Shown here: in pieces, positions 32,809-42,800 of the stretch
Numbering within the stretch: the first letter of the stretch is position 1
How the letters are laid out: each line of letters begins with the position of its first letter
Assembly: GCF_964204645.1 (NCBI RefSeq)
Contig: NC_134031.1
Coordinates: 3,517,001-3,581,000 of the forward strand
Direction: 5' to 3'
Source: Tubulanus polymorphus
Lineage: Eukaryota; Nemertea; Palaeonemertea; Tubulaniformes; Tubulanidae
Length of the DNA stretch: 64,000 nucleotides
Made by a program: the position numbers and the translations under genes
Notes under the pieces: generated by a model
The model's input: only the letters and a program-made list of their open reading frames with translations
The model's database searches: none
Told to the model about the DNA's origin: nothing

Positions 32809-33503
32809 GTTTGTGTATCCCTGAACTACTGACTGCGATATTGAAACTATTTCCTCTTGATACTTGCGATGAGAATCCGGTAAGTTTATTGGTGTTAATT
32901 GCTGCTCATGTTATCGTCGCCTCATTAGTGTTGTCGTTAAATTTGGTCTTAAAATCTTTTCTACAGGAAATTTTGATGGATTTGTGTGGATCAGTTATGG
33001 CGAAGGGATTACCAGTGCCGATATGGGACAAATACAAGCAGATAGTGAATTCATCTGAAAATCGAGAGGTAGCCTGTATATTAATCATCTCGATAATTAT
33101 ACTTGTAATCGTAAGATTGTATTGATAATTCAAAAACATTGGTCTCGTTTTTGTTGATTTTCAGGTCCAAACTCTCTCAATCGATCGTTTTGATTTCTAT
33201 GATAGGGCTAAGAAATCATTTGCTATTGTCCATACAGGGTGAGTTTTACTGTTTGCTTCTCTTGTTAGTAGTACTGCTAAATGCCTTTTTATGAGTTAAT
33301 ATGGAGCAATAATGTCTTACTGAGTTTATTGGGTGCACTAATGTCTTATGTCACCCTAGGATTCCTGTGAATTTGAATCTCTCTGTTTAGATTCCGGTTG
33401 TTTCGTCCGTTTGTGATTTTTCTTATGGTATTTACTTTTATATTACAGGGAAACAGCGCAATATGGGAACATCATACTGAAGAAAGGTCTCGTCTTGTCT
33501 TAG
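32809..33503 (+). pseudogene. FUOM exons 3-6, unit 6, all four exons open
   Basis: Exons 32809-32879, 32967-33068, 33165-33238 and 33449-33503 keep splice sites, phase and the terminal stop. Changes relative to unit 1 are substitutions (Tyr to Cys in LDTYDE; EILMDLCGSVMAK for VILMELCGSDKAK; Ala to Ser in exon 4). It is the only duplicate that could replace exons 3-6 of FUOM by long-range splicing from exon 2, about 9.4 kb upstream. Without that it has no start. Confidence 0.85.
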
Positions 33504-34620
33504 TGGTCTTATTTAAGTCTTTTGAATGGTAATTTGAAGAGAACAAACTCTAAGGCTATAAAATATAATACATGTGAAATTATGACTGTAAATGTGATTA
33601 ACAAGAAATTATTTCTGTAAATAAACAATAATGAATTGATACTTAAATCGCTATTTTGACATTCCTATTTATCTGTTTGGCATTTTGGTACACCTCTGTT
33701 CAGCATCCCACTTCTTTATGAACGATTGCCATCTATTGGAATTTCAATGAACTGACTATTTTTGTTCATCTTCCTAGTTTCTTCAAAACGTTGAAATATC
33801 ACTCGCCATCTTATGGGTATAATCGGAACTAAAGTATAGTACCAAATATATTTACCAGATGGCATATGTTATTTCTACATATCGAAGACGAGAGACATTG
33901 ACAAATGAACTTACTACACGTAGTCAGTTCAGCGAAATTCCAATAGATGGCGATCGAATCGGAATTGCGATCAACGGCATACGTAGAATACGCCGTTTTA
34001 TCTTATATTCAACATCCAGTCCGCACAGAATCAGTATAATTACATCGGATTGGAACCTAGGACACATCTGTTCTGCAAAACCTCTATTTAGCATCCAGCT
34101 CACTCCTCAGAGGCTGCATCATCAATATACTGGGTTCGAACCCAGGACACCTGGCAGTTGAGTTCACAATAAATATAATAAAGAATCAAAGCAAATCGCT
34201 GCAATGAAAATACTTTTTGATGATTTTTTTTCTTCAGGCATGTACAAGTACATAATAATCACATTTCTTTTAAATACATTTCTTTTAACAATTACCATCA
34301 CGATGCATCATAAGTTAACAGTATTAATATTAATTCACTTCTATCCACATGCACTAGACAACACCAGACAAACTTTCTAGATAATGATACTTTTATTCAT
34401 CTATGCATGAAAAAACATCTGGTGGCATTTTCCCAGGTAAGATGTTCATGACTAGTTAATCTGAATAAATGGCTGGCCCGAATATGAACTGTAGCTTAAT
34501 GAAACCTTACCCCAAGATACAACACACTTGATGGTAAATCATAGGAATAAATATATCAATTATAATTATTAGGAATCAAGTTTAAACGGGTTTTGGGTAT
34601 TTCTTGTTCTTTTCTTATAG

Positions 34621-35320
34621 GTTTGTGTATCCCTGAACTACTGACTGCGATATTGAAACTATTTCCTCTTGATACTTACGATGAGAACCCGGTAAGTTTA
34701 TTGCTGTTAATTGCTGCTCATGTTATCGTCGCCTCATTAGTGTTGTCGTTAAATTTGGTCTTAAAATCTTTTCTACAGGTAATTTTGATGGAATTGTGTG
34801 GATCAGATAAGGCGAAGGGATTACCAGTGCCGATGGGACAAATACAAGCAGATATAGTGAATTAATCTGAAAATCGAGAGGTAGCCTGGTAAATCAATCA
34901 TGTCGATAACTAACTATATTTGTAATTGTAAGATTGTATTGATAATTCAAAAACATTGCTTTTGTTTTTGTTGATTTTCAGGTCCAAACTCTCTCAATCG
35001 ATCGTTTTGATTTCTATGATAGGGCTAAGAAATCATTTGCTATTGTCCATACAGGGTGAGTTTTACTGTTTGCTTCTCTTGTTAGTAGTACTGCTAAATG
35101 CCTTTTTATTCGTTAATATGGAGCAATAATGTCTTACTGAGTTTATTGGGTGCACTAATGTCTTATGTCACCCTCGGATTCCTGTGAATTTGAATCTCTC
35201 TGTTTAGATTCCGGTTGTTTCGTTCGTTTGTGATTTTTCTTATGGTATTTACTTTTATATTACAGGGAAACAGCGCAATATGGGAACATCATACTGAAGA
35301 AAGGTCTCGTCTTGTCTTAG
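34621..35320 (+). pseudogene. FUOM exons 3-6, unit 7, defective
   Basis: Exon 4 has lost two bases (CCGATGGGAC for CCGATATGGGAC) and carries the GATATAGTG insertion, so it reads into a stop (DIVN*). The acceptor of exon 3 and exons 5-6 look normal. The array ends about 1 kb downstream. Confidence 0.9.
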
Positions 35321-37474
35321 TGGTCTTATTTAAGTCTTTTGAATGGTAATTTGAAGAGAACAAACTCTAGGGCTATAAAATATAATACATGTGAAATTAT
35401 GTCTGTAAATGTGATTAACAAGAAATCATTTCTGTAAATAAACAATAAAGAATTGATACTTAAATCGCTATTTTCACATTCCTATTTATCTGTTTGGCAT
35501 TTTGGTTCACCTCTGTTCAGCATCCCACCTCTGTATGAACGATTGCCATCTATTGGAATTTCAATGAACTGACTATTTGTTCATCTTCCTAGTTTCTTCA
35601 AAACGTTGAAATATCTCTCGCCATCTAATGGGTATAATCGGAACTAAAGTATAGTTAGTACCAAATATATTAACCAGATGGCATATGTTATTTCTACATA
35701 TCGAAGACGAGAGACATTGACAAATGAACTTACTACACGTAGTCAGTTCAGCGAAATTCCAATAGATGGCGATCGAATCGGTATTGCGATCAAAGGCATA
35801 CGTAGGATACGCCGTTTTATCTTATATTCAACATCCAGTCCGTACAGAATCAGTATCATTACATCGGATTGGAACCTAGGACACATCTGTTCTGCAAAAC
35901 CTCTATTTAGCATCCAGCTCACTCCTTAGAAGCAGCATCAATATACTGGGTTCGAACCCAGGACACCTGGCAGTTGAGTTCATGATAAACATAATAAAGA
36001 ATCAAAGCAAATCGCTGCAATGAAAATACTTTTTGATGATTTATTTCTTCAGGCATGTACAAGTACATAATAATCACATTTCTTTTAAATACATTTCTTT
36101 TAACAATAACCATCACGATGCATCACAAGTTAACAGTATTAATATTAATTCACTTCTACCCACATGCACTAGACAGCACCAGACAAACTTTCTAGATAAT
36201 GATATTTCTATTCATCTATGCATGAAAAAACTTCTGGTGGTATTTTCCCATGTAAAATGTTCATGACTAGTTAATCTGAATGAATGGCTGGCCCGAATAT
36301 GAACTGTAACTTAATAAAACCTTACCCCGAGATACAACACACTGGATTGTAAATTATAGGAATAAATGTATCTCGTCATTATACAGGTATCAATTTGCAG
36401 CGAGTAGCCACTCCCTTCTGACATTCACCATTGTTGTGTGAAGCCTTGATGATAAGAACGGTGATTAGATAGAGCTTCGCACATCTTATGGGGTGGTTAC
36501 GGCTCAAGATTGATGGTCGCATTTCATGACATTTTCAGTTTTTGCAACAGGGTTCAATTGGCAGAGAATTGCCATAGTTTTCATTTAGATTTTGACTGAA
36601 GAAATGAGAAGCAAACTGTGGATGTTTAACATAACCTACGGGTGGATTGGATCCTGCACGTTATAACATCTTAGCAGCTGCTGTTGTTTTCTCAATGTGA
36701 CATTCTACGGCATCCAGTAAGTCATTGAAACGAAATCAGGCAGATGGACTGAGAATACGAGTTATAAGACCTCGGTCTTCGCGTGAACTTTCAGTCTCTG
36801 CTCTAATTAAAATATTCAGCCTGGACAAACGCAACTCGACCGTCGAGAGAATAAACACAATTTCAATTTACTGCAGCAGCGTTTGAGTTAATAAACCGGA
36901 CAATATTGACAAATTGCATCCACAATGTTTACAATATGTGTAGTAGTGAACTCTCAGACGACAAGAGTTTAATGATTACTAGTCAAGATACATTTCTACC
37001 CATTTCCCCAACTGAAAATAGCCACAGTTTCACTATAAAACAGGCTCCCGGATCGGACCTGCCCATCTTCTGTAATCTACTAACATTATAAGACATACAT
37101 CTTATCCAAGTATCCCTCCTATTTTTTTTCGACTGGTTTTGAAAATTGGTATAAAATATAAATCCTCGTTTTTCCTGTATACATGTATATACATAAGAGC
37201 GAATTTACACAATGATCTTCAGTTTGTACAATAACATTATTTACAACTTCATCAATTACATACATATGATATATATATATATATTACATTATATCCAAGC
37301 TCCGCGACGGAATACAAAACATCAACCTTGCACAATTTACCCACGAGTTCAATGCAGTCTTTCATTCTGCGATCAATCATTGATTTATCGATTTTTTTAA
37401 CCTCAAGCGATCATTAGATTTTCCACTGGGGGGTCTTGTAACGTATCCCGGTTAGTGAATTCATTGAGGAATGG

Positions 37475-37501
<27 letters not shown>
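37475..37501 (+). repeat. (CT)n microsatellite
   Basis: About 13 CT dinucleotides in an uninterrupted run. Confidence 0.95.
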
Positions 37502-37507
<6 letters not shown>

Positions 37508-38275
37508 GTAAGTCATTTTAACGAGGAAGGCAGATTGAGGTGATTGAGATTTTGCCGAATGAGAAAATGAAATGGAGGGGGGGGGGGGGGTGGCTTCAAG
37601 TGCCCTTCAAAACATATTGTCAAAAATACGTCATATTTGGATCAAGAATACGTAGAATACAATCGATCAATCAAATTATCTTTTTTTAACCCAAAACAGT
37701 CCGGATTTAAGCCGATTTTCCTGAATTTACTTTTGATCTAAAATATCACGATTAGTGCATCTCTTGGGGTGTGTACAAGATGATGATAAATGGTGAATCA
37801 TCATATTTCAGCTCGGTTGAAACGAGGGATAAAAACTAGACAATCAATAGAAACCCTGAAGGTGTAATCATAACTAACCAGATATTGAGGTACGTGTATA
37901 TCGACGACAAATACTCGTCGTCGAGTCGATGCTTCCCGGCTAAATGTACTCATTGAGTTACGCCGTAATTACTATTCAATATTTACGGGTATTAAAAGCG
38001 ATGTACAAGCAACATGTATGATGCAGCTGAGGCAAAGATGGAAGATTTTAGTTTTTGATTATTCAGCAAAATGAAGAATAGATATTCTTTCGTCGCACCC
38101 GCATGATTCGCATTATTTTGGAGACAGCAAATGAATCCAGTTTATGAGAAGTTCGGATTAAACATCGTACTTGATAAACGTTTATGATTAGATAAGATCA
38201 TAATCCGAATCTAAACAGGTTTGAATGGGTAAAACAGGTATTCATTAAATTAATGATGAAGCCATCATCTGAAGA

Positions 38276-38585
38276 ACTCAGAGATAACCGTTCAACTCGG
38301 AGATGACCATTTAACTCAAGAGATAACCGTTCAACTAAGAGATAACAGTTCAACTCAGAGATAACTTTTCAACTCAGAGATAACTGTTCAACTCGGAGAT
38401 ATCCGTTTAACTCAAGAGATAACAGTTCAACTAAGAGAAAACAGTTCAATTCAGAGATAACTAATCACCTCAGAGATAACAGGTCAACTCAGAGATAACT
38501 GTTCAACTCAGAGATAACCGTTCACTCGGAGATCACTATTCAACTTGGATGTAATTGTTTTTAATGCAAGAGATAACAGTTCGTT
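38276..38585 (+). repeat. minisatellite, ~19-bp unit AGAGATAACCGTTCAACTC
   Basis: About 15 imperfect copies with substitutions in the CCG/CAG and TTCAACT parts. It is intergenic, about 1.3 kb downstream of the PDE9A 3' end. Confidence 0.9.
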
Positions 38586-39820
38586 CAAGGTCCATACAAT
38601 TTTTGACTCGAGCAGTCTACTGTAGTGCAGAATGGTAGTGGCTCAATGTTCTAGGCATTGCTACCACCTGCCCTTCCTCACTTTACAGAATTTGCCTGTT
38701 CTAAGGACCATTGTTCCCGAAACGGGTACATGATCACATCATCGGCTTTCTAGTCTTGGCTTTTGCCCAGCTTCTGTCATTTCGGGCCCAGAGATATATA
38801 ATCTCATCAAAGAATAAATGTGGTCCCTATCCACTGAATATGAATTCGTTATCTATTACCCTGGTTTCCGCCAATCACTCATTAACAGTTTTTTTTTATA
38901 CATAAACACATATACATATATATATACACACACACGCACATCCGCGCCACCTATAGTTAATAAACAGTTCAACTCGCGACTTTAAAACCGGCCAGAAACG
39001 AATGCACTTAAATATCGCAAGTTGTACAACAGATCGCACCAGATCATGTATACGAACACAACCCGCGAAGAAAGAGGGAACCCATACTTACGCTAGTCCG
39101 TTCAGTGGTTCCCTCAAGATTATTTACTTTTTTCTCCAGTGCAAAGATGCTACTGATATGGAGAGTTGCTTCGACGAGGCATAAAAAGTGCAGTTGATCC
39201 GAATGGTTTCGGTCATCTGTCTTTCATGGTTTGTCGGTTTGAATGAAGGTCGTCGTACGTAGCTTCTCGGCGGTCGACGGTGATTCTCCTACCACGGAAT
39301 ATATCTTGAATAAACCCCCCCCTGAGCGGAGCTCAGTTCTTTGAGGAATAAAAAACGCCACAAATTTCATTACCAATCGCGTTTTGTCGCCGATTCTGTC
39401 TTCTGAAAATAGGTCGAGATCAGTTGCCCCGCTGATGAAGGAAACGAATTGAACCGGAGCGAGACACACACCCGTCGTACACACTCGCGGTGCACACTCG
39501 CGGCGCACACTCGCGGCGAACACTTACGAAGTATACTGTAACTCGATTCACAGAAGAATCGGCGATTCAGACGTGGATCGAGGGAGTTGCACGAGGCACA
39601 CGCAATCGCCTAGAAATAAAGAGCCCTTGAAAAATGTCAACTGGTTAGGCCTCGGAAGACCTCACCCATTCTGGGTTCATTCCCTAAAGCCCTTTTAGCC
39701 CATCTTACTCTTTATGACATTACATCTGACTCCACCCCTGTCTACTGGTCGGGCCACGTATGACGTACCCCTCGTCTCCGTAAATCCGCCCTAGTTGTTT
39801 TCGTTTATCTCATATATAGT

Positions 39821-39826
39821 TTTATT
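39821..39826 (-). promoter_or_regulatory. polyadenylation signal of PDE9A
   Basis: AATAAA on the minus strand lies about 45 bases past the PDE9A stop codon. Confidence 0.6.
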
Positions 39827-39872
39827 TATGCTGCCGGATATAATAAACTCCGCGAAGTTAAACAAGTATTCG

Positions 39873-42800
39873 CTACGACACTTTGCCATTAGGCGGCGGT
39901 AATGTTAATCCGTTTTTACCATCGCGGGGCGACTCGGCTTTGTTGTCGGCCAATTTACGAGTTCGTTCCTCCTCAACGGCCTGCTGCATATCGGTGTAAT
40001 AGTCCAACGCCTTCCGCACAGGGTCGATAATGTCCGGCTGCGGATGTAAATCATAGAAGAAAGAAAATATAAGTCATCACCAAAAAACAACAACGACAAC
40101 ATCGCACTTAACGACTTCTAGTTCTGAGACTAGATGTAACCTACTTAATTATGGATTGGTTTGATAGTCAGATTTAGGTTTTAGAGTAAAAATTGGTTCA
40201 TTTCAATGATTTTAACTCATTCAAAGTTAATCAACTCAATTCAATGTGGAGGTTTTATGTAGGCATCATATAATTTAAACAGTTTTCCTAATGATGATCC
40301 CACAGTTGATACCTTTTGTAATATCTTAAGATTATTTCATTAGTTTCTACACTGAAAATAGATCAGTCTAACGATGCTTTTATTTCAGAGTCCATGGTCT
40401 AACTGATTGGTTTTCTTAACGTTGAAGATTGTATCTATTTGCCCTACATTCAAAAGGTAGGGGATTTTCACCGAGAATGGGGGATTTTTATTTCGCTAAC
40501 CAGCTCAAAGTGTATAGGTACCATACATCACGAGCTTTTTGATCTTAAGACTATTAAACCGCTAGTAATGGTGGTCGATGTCTTACCTCGATAATTGGAA
40601 ATAGTTGTCCCAGCGCTTCGAACAACGGCAGTAAAACATACTTTATGAAACCGACTTGCGACGACGGTTTACTCACTTTATCCCGATCCATGAACGGCGC
40701 CACAGGAAGACCTTCTAGTTTCTCCACGTCGCTCTGAAAAACGATTGCACAAGGACGAAATTACGAAATGATCTTGAAATCTCGTTTTTATCTAAAAACA
40801 TTTTAAGATTATTCTATCCTCAGAAGTATTTCATCGAGTATCTGATAGTTTTCTTATAAATCATATTTTCTAAGTTAGGGTAGGTTTCGATTGATATTAT
40901 TCTGGGTCCGGTTCCACAGTTGTGAGTTAAAGTTAACTCAGAGTTAAAATCAGTTCATTTTCAATGTTTTAACTTTAGAATCAAATTTAACTCAGAACTG
41001 TGGAAATGGACCCTGGTTTATAGCTTATATTACTGCGGACTGTCGAATAGATAGAGTATATTTCGGTTGAAATGAACCAGAAGAGAATTCCCGAATCGGT
41101 AAAGACCAATCGAAACCTGCCGAAATGCAACAAATCATTACAGTATTTTATTGAACTAATAAACTAGAGATAGAACTAGGATATGTAATATATGCAGACG
41201 ACTGCTACTGAAGCGATAGGGCAGTAGAGCACAACACACTAGAGAAGATGTATACATTTCTAGAATAAAGGCTTAAGCTAACATACCAACATTTCATAAA
41301 CTACATAGGAAATATTCATTCTCAAGTAATGCTTTCAAGCAAAGGTGCAAAATCACGAAAAAGAAGATTGCACGATCAATTTAGATCGGGATGATGTATG
41401 TTGACTCAGGGACCCAGTTCAATTAATTCAACTCTTTTAGTTCATTTCGAATAATTTCAATACGGAGTGAATTCCAAACGTGGGAACCGTGGAACTGGCT
41501 CCGAAATGATTTCCATAGAGTCTGATTATAGCTTTAGGTTGTCGAGTATACCACCACTGAGTTCCTCGAGCAACATATTTTGTAAATTAGTGGTATATTT
41601 ACGGGACAAATTGGCAAATTACTAAATTGGCCGACCGCCTGAGAGGCTGAGTGGACTATCGAATATACCAATAGCAACTTCTGAAGATGATAAATTTTTC
41701 AGCCGGTGAGTGGGAACGTGTGTTTAGTATTCAGACGGTACCTGTTGGAAAAATTCTTCGAGTAAGCATTCCGCCCACGGGTCCGACACCTCGAATGGCC
41801 TGACTTCATTAGAAATATCAGCCACCTTGATTAACGCCAATAGCAACTACAACAACAACGACCGATGAATACAACAATCAAATACAGGATCACAGCTGAA
41901 ACTACCGCGTATCTATATACCGGTACCTGGAATCATGCAAATTCAAGCGCAGATCTGAAGGCACCGAGGAGTTGCCGCAAAATTTTAACATTTTTGTGTG
42001 GGAGGCTCCCCCTGAAGACCATCAGAAACATCTAATACACACAGGTTTCAAGGATCAAAAAGCATAAAAATTAGGCTCCCAGAATTTCAAATTTTTTTCA
42101 TGTGATAGGCTCTCAGAATATCAGAAATATTCTATTCACAGATATCTAGGAGTTAAAAGCTTAACTTCTCAAAAAACCTATAATGAACTAAAAATCGGGA
42201 CCCACTTTGCAGTGAGCTAACTACTACTGTGAGTGGTTTTTCTGGAAAACTAGACCTAGTTCCACAGTTTTGAGTTAGATTCAACTTAAAATATCGAAAT
42301 TATCTGTTAATTTCAGTTTTCTTAGAAGTTGAATTCAATCCACAACTGGTAGAAATGGAAATTTGCTACTTTGGAACGTAGTTCTACCAGTAATTCCAGT
42401 GCACACGCGACGGGGAAGAACGACTTCTGAGAAATGTTGTAGGTATCATCTGTTCAAGTCGTATAAATGTGATCAAAAATACATAAAGAGGTATTTTTTA
42501 CGCGATCGAATGTCTGAGCTAGTCGGTTGATAAAAGGCATCTGGTAACAGGTGGCGATTGTGGTAGTTAAAAACCGGCCAGCCTTTTTCCAATTCCAAAA
42601 CAATATTGATGTTCGCAGAGTTGCATTCAAAACACAGCAGACGAACTGAACCATAATTGAAAAATGCGAAAATAAATCAAACTGAATTTTAATATTTCCG
42701 ACCCATCGTCAATTTTACAATTAATATAGTTCACAGTGGCGAGGGTTTATCCTGATGAATCAATATTTGTCTTCAAATATCTCATTTCGCGAGCGGTAGG

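Larger units (their letters stand above)
23471..36368 (+). repeat. tandem array of seven ~1.8-kb units, each with FUOM exons 3-6 and 3' flank
   Basis: Each unit begins at GAATCAAGTTTAAACGG in FUOM intron 2 and ends at AATTATAATTATTAG. Unit starts: 23471, 25537, 27336, 29141, 30951, 32761 and 34573; the last ends near 36368. Spacing is 1,799-1,812 bases (unit 1 is longer because of an insertion). Units are very similar at the DNA level, introns and flank included. The flank of each unit carries a polyA signal, a palindromic MITE and two tRNA B-box-like motifs. Exons 1-2 and the promoter are not duplicated. Confidence 0.95.
36369..39820. other. intergenic region between the FUOM array and PDE9A
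   Basis: No supported gene. It contains a CT microsatellite, a G run at about 37577-37590, a 19-bp minisatellite, short TA and CA runs (37268-37282, 38912-38938) and a CG-richer patch at 39190-39560 with repeated CACTCGCGGCG. The patch could be a regulatory region, but no ORF supports a gene there. Confidence 0.6.

Noticed and set aside
25557-34865. Frames of 88-114 codons starting just before FUOM exon 3 in each unit
   Set aside because: These read through exon 3, the short intron and exon 4. The intron has good GT-AG sites and FUOM homology is interrupted by it, so they are not unspliced genes.
24831-35929. A ~100-codon frame (beginning MAYVISTYRRRE) kept in most FUOM units
   Set aside because: It overlaps the palindromic MITE and the B-box motif (giving GFEPRT). 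It is preserved because the units are nearly identical and not by selection, and it is truncated in the last unit. The antisense 65-codon frames there are rejected for the same reason.
39224-39523. 99-codon minus-strand frame in a CG-richer patch
   Set aside because: It is driven by CACTCGCGG repeats and has no domain. It might overlap a promoter or UTR, but the coding claim is unsupported.
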